Shown: positions 54,220-63,437, counted from the first letter of the stretch. The stretch: DNA of 64,000 nt from Streptantibioticus rubrisoli (GCF_024436055.1 NZ_JANFNH010000030.1:16686-80685); one strand, 5' to 3'. Made by a program: numbers and translations. Notes: a model not told the origin generated them from the letters alone.

Positions 54220-54675
54220 TTACCTCGGCCTTCGCATCGGCCGTAGGCCGACCGCTCTGGACCAGCGCACGGCGCGCGGCGCGGGGGCCGACTCCACTGC
54301 CGGATCGGTTTCGGAACCGCCCGGCGCCGGGTCGGAGCGGCCGCTGGCACCGGCGGCCACCACGACCTCCTCCAGCAGTCCCCGAACGTGTTCACCGGAA
54401 ACGCGGTAGAAGACCCGGGTGCCATCCCGCCGGGAGGTCACCAGTCCCGCCGCGCGCAGCTTCGCCAGGTGCTGTGAGACCGCGGCGACATGGGCGCCGA
54501 CCAGCTCCGCCAACTTGCCCACCGGCAGCTCCTGTTGGCTGAGCGCCCACAGCAGACGGAAGCGTGTGGGGTCGGCCAGCGCCTTCAGCACCGCGACCGC
54601 CGCCTCCACCCCGTCGCTATACGGTCCGTCCGAACCTCGGCCATCCGATTCCCGTGACGAAGCTTGCGCGTCCAT
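54220..54675 (-). CDS. ArsR-family regulator
   Basis: The 151-residue protein has an ArsR winged helix (ALADPTRFRLLWALSQQELPVGKLAELVG, read in parts) and a disordered C-terminal tail. No metal-binding ELCVCDL-type Cys motif is visible, so it is not a classical arsenic sensor. The regulated genes are not obvious. Confidence 0.8.
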   Translation of the reverse strand: MDAQASSRESDGRGSDGPYSDGVEAAVAVLKALADPTRFRLLWALSQQELPVGKLAELVGAHVAAVSQHLAKLRAAGLVTSRRDGTRVFYRVSGEHVRGLLEEVVVAAGASGRSDPAPGGSETDPAVESAPAPRAVRWSRAVGLRPMRRPR

Positions 54676-55002
54676 GCAAAGAGGTTAACCGGCCAACCCT
54701 CGGACTTCACTCGGTGTGGTGGGGCAGCTCCTCGCGTGGATCGGTGCACCGGCGCCCGCCCCCGCGTGGCCGTCGCGCACGGCGGCGCCCCATGGCAGCC
54801 GACGGCAGCAGGACCCGCCGCCGAGACCGACCGCGCTCACGCGGGCCCGCGTACACCGCCGGTCGTACGCACGTCAGTCCCGGGGCGCATATCGGCCGAC
54901 GTGAGGTTCCGTCCCGCGGGGATCGTGCCGCTTGGCGGAGCCGCCTAGCGTGGGGACGCCGCCGGACCCGTCCGGGGCGGCGCACGCCGACGAGGAAGCA
55001 GC
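54676..55002. other. intergenic region upstream of the ABC transporter operon
   Basis: No gene is seen. It carries the promoter region of the ArsR gene and of the ABC/two-component operon. Confidence 0.45.
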
Positions 55003-55947
55003 ATGATCGAAGCCACCGCACTCACCAAACGCTACGGGCCCAAGACCGCCGTCGCGGATCTCAGCTTCCAGGTCAAGCCCGGCGTGGTCACCGGCTTCCT
55101 CGGGCCGAACGGCGCCGGGAAGTCCACCACGATGCGGATGCTGCTCGGCCTCGACACCCCCACCTCCGGCACCGCGCGGGTCAACGGCAAGAGCTACGCC
55201 GACCACGCGGCGCCGCTGCACGAGGTGGGCGCCATGCTGGAGGCTCGCGCGATCCACACCGGGCGCACCGCCTTCAACCACCTGCTGGCCCTCGCCGCCA
55301 CCACCGGCATCCCGCGCTCGCGGGTGGACGAGGTGATCGAACTGGTCGGGCTCGCCGACGTGGCCCGCAAGCGCGCGGGCGGCTTCTCGCTGGGCATGGG
55401 ACAGCGCCTCGGCATCGCCAGCGCCCTGCTCGGTGACCCGGCGACGGTGATCCTGGACGAGCCGGTCAACGGTTTGGACCCCGAGGGTATTCTCTGGATC
55501 CGCAACCTGCTGAAGGGTCTCGCGGCCGAGGGCCGTACGGTGTTCGTCTCCTCCCACCTGATGAGCGAGATGGCGCTCACCGCCGAGCACCTGATCATCG
55601 TCGGCCGCGGTCGGCTGATCGCCGACACCTCGGTGGAGGAGTTCACCCGGCAGGCGTCCACCAACACCGTGCGGGTCCGCACCCCCGACGCCGAGCGGCT
55701 GCGCGAGCGGCTGGCCGGGCCCGACGTGACGATCACCAGTGAGGAGGCCGGTGTGCTGACGGTCTCCGGGCTGAGCAGTGAGCAGATCGGCACCCTCGCC
55801 GCCGAGCACCAGGTGGTGCTGTACGAACTGGCCACCCAGCAGGCCTCGCTGGAAGAGGCGTTCATGGAACTGACCAAGGACGCGGTGGAGTACCAGGCGG
55901 TCCCCTCCGCCACCCGCACGCACGTGACCGAAGGAACCGCAGCATGA
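55003..55947 (+). CDS. ABC transporter ATP-binding protein
   Basis: The 314-residue ATPase has Walker A GPNGAGKST near residue 37, the signature FSLGMGQRLGIA, Walker B TVILDEPVNGLDP and an H-loop SSHLM, followed by a C-terminal extension of the DrrA/BcrA type. It is coupled to the permease gene by an ATGA overlap. It probably exports a drug or lipid-like compound. Confidence 0.92.
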   Translation: MIEATALTKRYGPKTAVADLSFQVKPGVVTGFLGPNGAGKSTTMRMLLGLDTPTSGTARVNGKSYADHAAPLHEVGAMLEARAIHTGRTAFNHLLALAATTGIPRSRVDEVIELVGLADVARKRAGGFSLGMGQRLGIASALLGDPATVILDEPVNGLDPEGILWIRNLLKGLAAEGRTVFVSSHLMSEMALTAEHLIIVGRGRLIADTSVEEFTRQASTNTVRVRTPDAERLRERLAGPDVTITSEEAGVLTVSGLSSEQIGTLAAEHQVVLYELATQQASLEEAFMELTKDAVEYQAVPSATRTHVTEGTAA

Positions 55948-56759
55948 CTTCCGCGACCATCTCCACTCCCGTGCGCAGCGGGAAGGTCACTCAGGGCCGG
56001 GTCCTGAACTCGGAGTGGATCAAGTTCCGTTCGCTGCGCTCCACCTACCTCACCCTGCTGATCGCGGTCGCCGCCATGGTCGGCATCGCGCTGCTGGCCT
56101 GCTGGGCCGCAGCCAACCGCTGGCAGCACCTGCCGATGGCGGAGCGGGCCAGCTTCGACGCCGCCGGGCGCAGCATCGACGGCTATGTCTTCGCCCAGCT
56201 CGCCATCGGCGTGCTCGGTGTGCTGGTCATCACCGGCGAGTACTCGACCGGCATGATCCGCGCCACGCTGTCCGCGGTGCCCCGGCGGCTGCCGGTGCTG
56301 TGGGCGAAGATGGCGGTGTTCGGCGGGGTGACCCTGGTGCTGGCCTCCATCGCCTCGCTGCTGTCCTTCTTCGCCGGCCAGTCGATGCTCGCCTCCCAGC
56401 ACATCCAGACCACGCTGTCGGCGCCCGGTGTGCCCCGGGTGGTCTTCGGTACGGCGATCTACCTCACCCTGGTCGGGCTTTTCGGCGTCGCCATGGGCGC
56501 GGTGACCCGGTCCACGCCGGGCGGCATCGCCAGCGTCTTCGGCATGCTGTTCGTGCTGCCGCTGATCCTGCACGCGCTGCCGTCCTCCTGGGTCGACGAC
56601 ATCGGCCCGTACCTGCCCAGCAACGCCGGGCAGGCGCTGACCGTGCTGCACGCCGAACCCCATCAGCTCGCGCCGTGGACCGGCGCCGGGCTGTTCGCCG
56701 GGTACGTGGCCGTGACCGTGGTGATCGCGGCCGTGCAGCTCAAGCGGCGGGATGCGTGA
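55944..56759 (+). CDS. ABC-2 type transporter permease
   Basis: The 271-residue membrane protein has about six transmembrane helices and pairs with the ATPase (stop-start overlap). It is of the ABC-2 export type. The stop overlaps the histidine kinase start (GTGA), so transporter and two-component system form one operon. Confidence 0.88.
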   Translation: MTSATISTPVRSGKVTQGRVLNSEWIKFRSLRSTYLTLLIAVAAMVGIALLACWAAANRWQHLPMAERASFDAAGRSIDGYVFAQLAIGVLGVLVITGEYSTGMIRATLSAVPRRLPVLWAKMAVFGGVTLVLASIASLLSFFAGQSMLASQHIQTTLSAPGVPRVVFGTAIYLTLVGLFGVAMGAVTRSTPGGIASVFGMLFVLPLILHALPSSWVDDIGPYLPSNAGQALTVLHAEPHQLAPWTGAGLFAGYVAVTVVIAAVQLKRRDA

Positions 56760-57988
56760 CGAGGTACGACCACGTCGAGGGCCCCGGGGCGGAGTCGCCG
56801 CTCTGGGGCTCCGGCCTGCGGGCACTCGCTGACCGCCACCCGCTGATGGCGGACGCGGTGTCGGCGCTGGCGCTGGCCGTGGTTTCCACCGCGCCCGCGC
56901 ATCTGGTCTTCGGCCGCCATCCGGTGCTGCTGTGCTACCAGCTCGGGCTGGTGCTTCCCCTGGTGTGGCGGCGCCGGGCGCCGTCCGCGGTCTTCGCGGT
57001 GGTCGCCGCGGTCGCCTTCGCGCAGTGGCTGTTCGCCGGACAGGCGCTGCCCGGCGATGTCGCGTTGCTGGCCGCCCTCTACACGGTGGCCGCGCACTGC
57101 CCGCGTCGCCGCACCCTGGTCGCCTTCACGGTGCTGGCGGCGGGCAACCTGCTGGCGGTCATCCGCTGGGCCGGGTCGGAACACGGCGTCAAGTCGTTCG
57201 TCGGGCTGTGCGGGCTGGCCCTGGCCGCCGGGACGATCGGCGCGAACATGCGCAACCGCCGTGCGTACCTGGCCGCGTTGGAGGACCGCGCGGCCCGGCT
57301 CGAGCGCGAACGTGACCAGCGGGCGCAGCTCGCGGTGGCGGGCGAACGGGCCCGGATCGCCCGCGAGATGCACGACATCGTCACCCACAGCCTGTCGGTC
57401 ATGGTGGCGCTCGCCGACGGCGCCGCCTTCGCCGCCACCCGCGCGCCGCAGAAGGCCGCCGCCGCCATGGAACAGGTCTCCGGCACCGGACGGCAGGCGC
57501 TCACCGACATGCGGCGCTTCCTCGGCGTACTGCGCGCCGACGAACCCGACGCGCTGCGCCATCCGCAGCCCGGCATCGGTCAGCTCGACGGGCTGGCCGC
57601 GCAGGTCCGCGCGGTGGGACTGCCGGTGAGACTGCGGGTGGACGGCGATGTGGCCTCGGTACCGGCGGCGGCCCAACTGACCGTGTACCGGATCGTGCAG
57701 GAGGCGCTGACCAACACCCTCAAGCACGCCGCCGACGTCACCCGCGCCTCGGTCCGCGTAAGCTGCCCCGGCGACCGGGTGGAGGTCGACGTGCGGGACG
57801 ACGGCCACCCCGTGCCGTCGTCCGGGCAGGGCGGGCACGGGATCCACGGGATGCGGGACCGGGTGGCCGCCTACGGTGGGCAGGTGGAGGCCGGGCCGCT
57901 GCCCGGTGGGGGCTGGCGGGTGGCCGCCTGCCTGAAGCTGGGGGACCCGGAACCGGTGAACGCGCAAGCCACGGAAGGGGAGTTGTGA
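56756..57988 (+). CDS. sensor histidine kinase (HisKA_3 type)
   Basis: The 410-residue kinase starts at GTG 56756, coupled to the permease. Four to five N-terminal membrane helices are followed by a dimerisation/phosphoacceptor motif (AREMHDIVTHSLSVMVAL, His near residue 206) and an ATPase domain (IVQEALTNTLKHA, GHGIHGMRDRV). It phosphorylates the following NarL-type regulator and probably controls the transporter. Confidence 0.92.
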   Translation: MTRYDHVEGPGAESPLWGSGLRALADRHPLMADAVSALALAVVSTAPAHLVFGRHPVLLCYQLGLVLPLVWRRRAPSAVFAVVAAVAFAQWLFAGQALPGDVALLAALYTVAAHCPRRRTLVAFTVLAAGNLLAVIRWAGSEHGVKSFVGLCGLALAAGTIGANMRNRRAYLAALEDRAARLERERDQRAQLAVAGERARIAREMHDIVTHSLSVMVALADGAAFAATRAPQKAAAAMEQVSGTGRQALTDMRRFLGVLRADEPDALRHPQPGIGQLDGLAAQVRAVGLPVRLRVDGDVASVPAAAQLTVYRIVQEALTNTLKHAADVTRASVRVSCPGDRVEVDVRDDGHPVPSSGQGGHGIHGMRDRVAAYGGQVEAGPLPGGGWRVAACLKLGDPEPVNAQATEGEL

Positions 57989-58644
57989 CGATCGGGGTGC
58001 TGCTCGTCGACGACCAGCCGTTGATGCGGGTCGCGTTCAACCTGGTGCTGGAGTCGCAGCCGGACCTGGCCGTGCTGGGCGAGGCCGGGGACGGCACGGA
58101 GGCGGTACGTCTGGCCCGGCAACTGCGGCCGGACGTGGTGCTGATGGACGTGCGGATGCCCGGCAAGGACGGCATCGAGGCCACCGAGGAGATCATCGCG
58201 GCCTGCCCGGACACCCGGGTGCTGATCCTGACCACCTTCGACCTGGACGAGTACGCCTTCGCCGGGTTGCGCGCGGGGGCCTCCGGTTTCCTGATCAAGA
58301 ACGCGCTGCCCGAGGAGCTGTTGGCCGCGATCCGTACGGTCGCCGCCGGTGACGCGGTGGTCTCGCCCCGGGTGACCCGGCGGCTGCTGGAGACCTGCGC
58401 GCACCAACTGCCCACCCATGACGGGCCGGTGGACTCCCGGCTGGAGCGGCTGACCGCCCGGGAGCTGGAGATCCTCACCGAGGTGGCCAAGGGCAAGTCC
58501 AACGCGGAGATCGCCGCGGAGCTCCATCTGGCGGAGGCCACCGTGAAGACCCACCTCAGCCGTGTCCTGGTCAAGCTCGAACTGCGCGACCGGGTACAGG
58601 CGGTGGTCTTCGCGTATGAGACCCGGCTCATCAAGCCGTCCTGA
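57985..58644 (+). CDS. LuxR/NarL-family response regulator
   Basis: The 219-residue regulator has a receiver domain (phosphoacceptor Asp in VVLMDVRMPG near residue 55) and a LuxR helix-turn-helix (LTARELEILTEVAKGKSNAEIA). The GTG start overlaps the kinase stop. It completes a BceRS/LiaRS-like export-sensing operon. Confidence 0.92.
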   Translation: MTIGVLLVDDQPLMRVAFNLVLESQPDLAVLGEAGDGTEAVRLARQLRPDVVLMDVRMPGKDGIEATEEIIAACPDTRVLILTTFDLDEYAFAGLRAGASGFLIKNALPEELLAAIRTVAAGDAVVSPRVTRRLLETCAHQLPTHDGPVDSRLERLTARELEILTEVAKGKSNAEIAAELHLAEATVKTHLSRVLVKLELRDRVQAVVFAYETRLIKPS

Positions 58645-58755
58645 ACCACTTCCCCAAATTCCGACACGCACAGAAGTTGACCCGCTACATTCTGTGTGCG
58701 AAAAGTGTACGAAGCGCTCGGCGGGGAGTGGCGGAGCGAGGCGCGGGAGGGCCAT

Positions 58756-59274
58756 ATGGACAACACGCGATCGGGCGGCGACGCCGCGGGACCGCATGAC
58801 GACGATCCAGCCTGCCATCTCGACCGGCTGCTGGCCCGGGCGCACAACGCGGCCGAGTTGGACCCCGCGCTGCTGCTGCGGCTGCGCGGCGCGCTGATGC
58901 ACTGTGTGGACCTGCACTCGATGCGCTTCTCCAAGGGGCCGACCCGCACCCGCGGCCACCGCACGGTCAAACACGTCTTTCTGCTGCCCGACGGCGGCAG
59001 CGCGACGCTGTGGGAGGTCGAGGACGACACCGGCGTAGGCGGCGAGGTGGCGCGTGAGCTGTTCACCTGCCAAGAGGCGGTGGAGCGGCGGCTGCGGGAG
59101 CGGTTCGCCGACTCGGTCTTCCCCGAGTTCGACTTCGGCCAGGGGCGGTTGATCGCGGAGGTGCACTTCGATGTGCGCCGCGAAGGGCCGTACGGCGGTG
59201 CGGGGTTCGCCGAGGCGCGTCACGAGTACGCGCAGGACGACTTCCCGGATCCGATGGATCCGGGCGCGTGGTGA
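58756..59274 (+). CDS. hypothetical protein (possibly DUF6227-like)
   Basis: The 172-residue protein starts at ATG 58756 after GGGAGG. It has LLRLRGALMHCVDLHSM, HVFLLPDGGSATLWEV and an acidic C terminus. The middle part resembles the Streptomyces DUF6227 pattern, but I am not certain. No catalytic motif was found. Confidence 0.6.
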   Translation: MDNTRSGGDAAGPHDDDPACHLDRLLARAHNAAELDPALLLRLRGALMHCVDLHSMRFSKGPTRTRGHRTVKHVFLLPDGGSATLWEVEDDTGVGGEVARELFTCQEAVERRLRERFADSVFPEFDFGQGRLIAEVHFDVRREGPYGGAGFAEARHEYAQDDFPDPMDPGAW

Positions 59275-59275
59275 G

Positions 59276-59896
59276 CTACAACTCCACGGAGACCGGGGGC
59301 TGTTCGCGCTCCCGGCGGAAGACGTACGCGGCGACCGCGCCCGCGCCGAACAGGGCGATCAGCGAGACCGCGGTGGCCAGCCAGGTGGCGCCGAACCACT
59401 TGCCGCCCACATAGCCGAGGCCCACGCCGTAGGCCGCCCAGGCCAGACCGGCCAGCGCGGACCAGGGCAGGAACTCGGCCGGGCGGCGGTGCGCGGCGCC
59501 CGCGCCCAGGCTCACCACGGAGCGCCCGGCGGGCGCGAACCTGGCCAGCACCACCAGCGCGCCGCCGCCGTGCAGCAGCACCTGGCCCAGCCGCTCCTGC
59601 GCGGCGGCCAGCCGACGGGACCGCTCCAGGCGCCGGTCCAGCCAGCCGCCGCCGCGGTAGGCGAGCCGGTACGCCGCCAGGTCGCCCAGGCAGGACGCGG
59701 TGGACGCGCACAGCAGCAGTTCCACCACGTCCGCGAAGCCCTTGGCCCCGTTGGAGCTCGTGGTGCCCGCCGTGGCGGCCGATATCAGCAGCACCCCGCT
59801 GGGCAGCACCGGAAGGAAGACGTCGAGCAGCACGGAGAGCCCGACCAGCAGAAGGACCCATGGCGAGTCGACAAGTGAACCCACTCGATCGAACAC
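59276..59896 (-). CDS. DedA/SNARE-associated (VTT) membrane protein
   Basis: The 206-residue protein has several membrane helices, the DedA motif region (FLPVLPSGVLLISAA) and the conserved FAPAGRSVVSLGAGAA motif with Arg. DedA proteins act in membrane lipid or envelope homeostasis and scramblase-like functions. Confidence 0.82.
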   Translation of the reverse strand: MFDRVGSLVDSPWVLLLVGLSVLLDVFLPVLPSGVLLISAATAGTTSSNGAKGFADVVELLLCASTASCLGDLAAYRLAYRGGGWLDRRLERSRRLAAAQERLGQVLLHGGGALVVLARFAPAGRSVVSLGAGAAHRRPAEFLPWSALAGLAWAAYGVGLGYVGGKWFGATWLATAVSLIALFGAGAVAAYVFRREREQPPVSVEL

Positions 59897-60061
59897 CGTC
59901 GTTTCTCCTGGTCCGCACGCACTGTCAGGGCGGGCGGTCTGCGCGCCACAGCCGTACAGCGTACGCGCGGGGCCCCCTGCGTGATCGCGTGGGGCGGCGT
60001 GACGTTCTTCTCACAACGGACCCACAGCGACGAAGTGGCCGCCGTGGGTCCCTGAGCCCGA

Positions 60062-60496
60062 TCAGGCGGCGGCGACCTCGGCGGTGCGGGTCCGCCGGGC
60101 GGTGAACAGCGACTCCAGCGCCCAGGCGCCCGGGCCGGTGAAGACGATCAGCAGGAACACCCAGGCGTACAGCGCGGCGGCCTCGCCGCCGTTCTGCAGC
60201 GGCCACAGCGCCACCTTGGCGTGCACGGTGAAGTACGCGTACGCCATCGAGCCGGAGCTGATCAGCGCCGCGACCCGGGTGCCCAGGCCCAGCGCCACCA
60301 GCGCGCCGCCGACGAGCTGGATCACCGCGGCGTACCAGTACGGCCAGACGCCGGTGGCCACCGTGCCGCCGTGCGTGCCCGCGGCGCCGCCCAGCACACC
60401 GAACAGGGAGGCGGCACCGTGGCTGGCGAACACCACACCGACCACGATCCGGAACAGCGCGAGGACATGGGGCTTGGCGGTCTCGATGAAGGGCAT
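60062..60496 (-). CDS. DoxX-family membrane protein
   Basis: The 144-residue protein has four membrane helices with the DoxX pattern (ALFRIVVGVVFASHGAASLFG). Its role is linked to redox or membrane quinone functions in some bacteria. It starts 48 bases from the DtxR/DmdR-type iron box at 60544, so iron control is possible. Confidence 0.85.
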   Translation of the reverse strand: MPFIETAKPHVLALFRIVVGVVFASHGAASLFGVLGGAAGTHGGTVATGVWPYWYAAVIQLVGGALVALGLGTRVAALISSGSMAYAYFTVHAKVALWPLQNGGEAAALYAWVFLLIVFTGPGAWALESLFTARRTRTAEVAAA

Positions 60497-60543
60497 GGGT
60501 CGCTCCTCGGTCGGTGGGGGACGGAACCGAACAGCACCCGAGA

Positions 60544-60562
60544 TTAGGTGACGCTAACTAAA
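60544..60562. promoter_or_regulatory. iron box (DtxR/DmdR1-type operator)
   Basis: TTAGGTGACGCTAACTAAA matches 15 of 19 bases of the actinobacterial iron box consensus (TTAGGTTAGGCTAACCTAA). It lies between the divergent DoxX and FetB-like genes. Confidence 0.7.
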
Positions 60563-60616
60563 TTCTGCAAGTTTCAAGTATGTTGCCGGGCGCCCCCTCT
60601 GCCCTACCGTGGGCCG

Positions 60617-61399
60617 GTGCCCGCCGCCTCGTCCACCACCCTGCTCCCGGTGAACAACACACTGGCCGTGGTGCTGGCCGCACTGCTCATCGCGGCCACC
60701 ACCGTGGCGTCCTACGCCCGCTTCAAGGACGACCGGGAGAACTATCCGCGCGCCATCGCCCTCGCCGGACTGCGCGCGGTGGTCCAGCTGGCCGCCGTCG
60801 CCCTGGTGATCGGCTGGGTGGTGCGCCATCTGCCCGCGCTGCTCGGCTTCGTCTTCGTGATGTACGCGGTCGCCGCCCGCACCGCCGGGCGCCGCATCAC
60901 CCGTGACCGCACCTGGTGGTGGGCGGCCGTACCCGTGGCCGCGGGCGCGCTGCCGGTGGTCGCCCTGCTCGTCGTGGTCGGACTGGTACCGCTCAAGGGC
61001 GTGGCGCTCATCCCCGTCGCCGGAATTCTGATCGGCGGCGCGCTCACCGCCACCGTGCTGGCCGGGCAGCGGGCGCTGGACGAGCTGCGCACCCGGCACG
61101 GCGAGGTGGAGGCCGGGCTGGCGATCGGGCTGCCGGACCGGGAGGCACGGCTGGAGATAGCCCGCCCGGCCGCCGCGACGGCGCTTGTCCCCGGCCTGGA
61201 CCAGACCAGGACCGTGGGCCTGGTCACATTGCCCGGCGCGTTCGTCGGGATGCTCATCGGCGGCGCGTCACCGCTGAAGGCGGGCGTGGTCCAGCTGTTC
61301 GTGCTGATCGCGCTGCTCGCCGTGCAGGCGGTGGCGGTGACCGTGGTGCTCGAACTGGTGGCCCGCGGCCTGCTCACCCGGGAGGGGAACGGCCGGTGA
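60617..61399 (+). CDS. FetB-like (UPF0014) ABC transporter permease
   Basis: The 260-residue membrane protein (GTG start 60617) has about seven helices and the UPF0014/FetB conserved regions: YARFKDDRENYPRAIALAGLRAVVQL (read in parts), VAARTAGRRI, and GLVTLPGAFVGMLIGGASPLKAGVVQLF. In E. coli FetA/FetB exports iron. The matching ATPase gene is not adjacent. The iron box upstream supports an iron role. The ORF extends further upstream in frame but has no better start. Confidence 0.82.
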   Translation: MPAASSTTLLPVNNTLAVVLAALLIAATTVASYARFKDDRENYPRAIALAGLRAVVQLAAVALVIGWVVRHLPALLGFVFVMYAVAARTAGRRITRDRTWWWAAVPVAAGALPVVALLVVVGLVPLKGVALIPVAGILIGGALTATVLAGQRALDELRTRHGEVEAGLAIGLPDREARLEIARPAAATALVPGLDQTRTVGLVTLPGAFVGMLIGGASPLKAGVVQLFVLIALLAVQAVAVTVVLELVARGLLTREGNGR

Positions 61400-61420
61400 C
61401 CGGTTAGGCTGGTCTCCAGC

Positions 61421-61532
61421 AGAAGGGGAGTAGCTCAACGCCGGACCGTCGACATACTGCCGAACCCACTGGGTTTCGGCCGGCGCCCGGAGGCGGGTAC
61501 GTCGAGAACGTACCGCGCCAGCGAGACCTTCG
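61421..61532 (+). ncRNA. yybP-ykoY manganese riboswitch
   Basis: The stretch opens with the conserved AAGGGGAGTAG (61423) and closes with GCGAGACCTT (61521), the two conserved internal loops that form the Mn2+ site. Paired stems lie between (GCCGGC- and GGGTAC/GTACC-rich). A TMEM165/GDT1 gene follows directly, which is the classic context. Confidence 0.85.
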
Positions 61533-61620
61533 GCCGCAGTGTCCGACGCTGCCGTGCCGAAGCGACCCCTCTCCCGAGGAAGCCCGGCGCGGCACATGAG
61601 CGCCCTAGGAGCCTCCACCC

Positions 61621-62205
61621 GTGTTCAGCCTCACCGTCGCCGCGATCGTGTTCGGCGTCATCTTCGTCGCCGAACTGCCCGACAAGACGGCGCTGGCCAG
61701 CCTGGTGCTCGGCACGCGCTTCCGGGCCAGCCATGTCTTCTGCGGCATCGCCGCCGCGTTCGCGGTTCATGTGGTGATCGCCATCGCCGCGGGCAGCCTG
61801 CTGACGCTGCTGCCGCACCGTTGGGTGCAGGGCGTGGTGGGCCTGCTGTTTCTGGGGGGCGCGGCCGTACTCCTCCGGCACAAGGACGAGGACGACGACG
61901 AGGCCGTCAACGCGCCGAAGAACCAGGGGTTTTGGCGGGTCGCGGGCAGCGGCTTCATGCTCATCCTGGTCGCCGAGTTCGGCGACCTCACCCAGATCAT
62001 GACCGCCAACCTGGCCGCCCGCTACGGCAGTCCGCTCTCCGTGGGGGTCGGTGCGGTGCTGGCGCTGTGGGCGGTCGCCGGGATCGGCATCGTCGGTGGC
62101 CGGGCGCTGATGAAGCGGGTGCCGCTGCCGCTGATCACCAAGGTCGCGGCGGCGGTGATGGTGGTGATGGCCGGGTTCAGCTTCTACGAGGCGATCTCCG
62201 GCTGA
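61621..62205 (+). CDS. TMEM165/GDT1 (UPF0016) manganese/calcium transporter
   Basis: The 194-residue protein begins with GTG and has two copies of the family signature: VAELPDKTALASL near residue 15 and VAEFGDLTQIMTAN near 122, the acidic residues that coordinate the cation. Bacterial members (MneA/MneP-like) export manganese. A yybP-ykoY riboswitch upstream would turn it on at high Mn2+. Confidence 0.9.
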   Translation: MFSLTVAAIVFGVIFVAELPDKTALASLVLGTRFRASHVFCGIAAAFAVHVVIAIAAGSLLTLLPHRWVQGVVGLLFLGGAAVLLRHKDEDDDEAVNAPKNQGFWRVAGSGFMLILVAEFGDLTQIMTANLAARYGSPLSVGVGAVLALWAVAGIGIVGGRALMKRVPLPLITKVAAAVMVVMAGFSFYEAISG

Positions 62206-62266
62206 TGTGACGGAGGCGGCGGCACACGGACGGGTGTGCCGCCGCCGCTCGGCCGAGATGCGCCGC

Positions 62267-62923
62267 TCAGCCGATCCAGAGGGCGAAGCCGCCGTCCTCG
62301 GTGGGCTCCACCCGTATCTGGTCCAGGGTCTCGACGTGCGCGGTCGCGTTCAGCGCGGCGGCCCGCGGCCCCACGCCGACCACCCGCATTCCGGCGGCCA
62401 GGCCCGCGGTGACGCCCGCCTCGGAGTCCTCGAAGACCACGCAGTCCGCGGGCGCGAAGCCCAGTTCCGCGGCGCCCTTCAAGAAGCCCTCGGGGTCCGG
62501 CTTGCTGGCGCTCACGCACTCCGCGGTGATCCGCACCAGCGGCATCGGCAGTCCAGCGGCGGTCATCCTCGCCTCCGCCAGGGCCGCGTCGGCGGAGGTC
62601 ACCAGGGCGTGCGGCAGGTCGCGGAGCGCGGACAGGAACGCCGGTGCGCCCTCGATCGGCACGATGCCCTCGGTGTCGGCGGTCTCCTGGGCCAGCATCC
62701 GGGCGTTGTCCGCGTGGTTCTCGGCCATCGGCCGGTCCGGCAGCAGTACGGCCATGGTCGCGTACCCCTGGCGGCCGTGTACGACCTTCAGCACCTCGAC
62801 CGGGTCAAGTCCGTGCTGGTCCGCCCAGCGCCGCCAGCAACGCTCCACCACCGCATCGGAGTTGACCAGCGTGCCGTCCATGTCGAGCAGCGCGGCCTTG
62901 AACACACCGATCGTCGTGGGCAT
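62267..62923 (-). CDS. HAD-family phosphatase (beta-PGM-like)
   Basis: The 218-residue protein has LLDMDGTLVNSD near residue 12 (nucleophile Asp and acid Asp), a helical cap, VTSADAALAEAR, SKPDPEGFL and VFEDSEAGVTAGLAAGM. It is most like small sugar-phosphate phosphatases and phosphoglucomutase-type HADs. The substrate is unknown. Confidence 0.87.
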   Translation of the reverse strand: MPTTIGVFKAALLDMDGTLVNSDAVVERCWRRWADQHGLDPVEVLKVVHGRQGYATMAVLLPDRPMAENHADNARMLAQETADTEGIVPIEGAPAFLSALRDLPHALVTSADAALAEARMTAAGLPMPLVRITAECVSASKPDPEGFLKGAAELGFAPADCVVFEDSEAGVTAGLAAGMRVVGVGPRAAALNATAHVETLDQIRVEPTEDGGFALWIG

Positions 62924-62984
62924 GTCGCACTCCTCGGCTCTGGCGGAACGGGACAAGCGGCCCCGCTCGAAGGTCAGGGGGATG

Positions 62985-63147
62985 CGAGCGGGGCCACTTT
63001 GTTCTCCTACGATACAAAAGATGGCCCGCGCCGCCAAACCTGCCGTCCGGCTCGCGCCGGGCGGTGCCGTGGCGAGAAAGGCAGTGGCCCCACTCGCCGG
63101 TCAGGGGAAACGAGTGGAGCCACTTTGTTTCTCAAAGATACAAAAGA
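62985..63147. repeat. two 37-bp direct repeats with internal inverted repeats
   Basis: Copies at 62985-63021 and 63111-63147 match at about 30 of 37 positions, with the same flanks and a variable 7-nt centre. The second holds TTTGTTTCT/AGATACAAA, a near-palindrome typical of an operator. Between them is a GTGGCCCCACTCG/CGAGTGGAGCCAC imperfect inverted repeat. They lie between two leftward genes. Confidence 0.65.
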
Positions 63148-63173
63148 GTGCCGGGTACTGCCAACAGCACCGG

Positions 63174-63398
63174 TCAGTGGGGTCGGTTGCCGTTGCGCCC
63201 CGGCTCGGTCAGCGTCAGCGCCGCCGCGGGCGGTGACGGCTTGGGGCGGCGCGGCTCCCGTACTCCGGCGGGCGGTGGGCCGCCAGGACCGTTGCGCAGT
63301 CCGGGCCTGGCCCGGCGGCGGGCCAGCAGCCGGGCCAGGAGGAGCAGTGGGAGCACCGGAAGGAAGAGCAGCAGCCAGGGGCTTCTGGATCGGGTCAT
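63174..63398 (-). CDS. small membrane protein
   Basis: The 74-residue protein has one N-terminal hydrophobic segment (SPWLLLFLPVLPLLLLARLL) and an Arg/Pro-rich tail. No family was recognised. Confidence 0.5.
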   Translation of the reverse strand: MTRSRSPWLLLFLPVLPLLLLARLLARRRARPGLRNGPGGPPPAGVREPRRPKPSPPAAALTLTEPGRNGNRPH

Positions 63399-63437
63399 AC
63401 GCCCACGGTGTGCCCTCGACCGGCACTGGCGAAAGGG

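Noticed and set aside
56015..57988. The extended start of the histidine kinase inside the permease gene
   Set aside because: The segment before 56756 is an out-of-frame reading of the permease; the GTGA overlap gives the real start.
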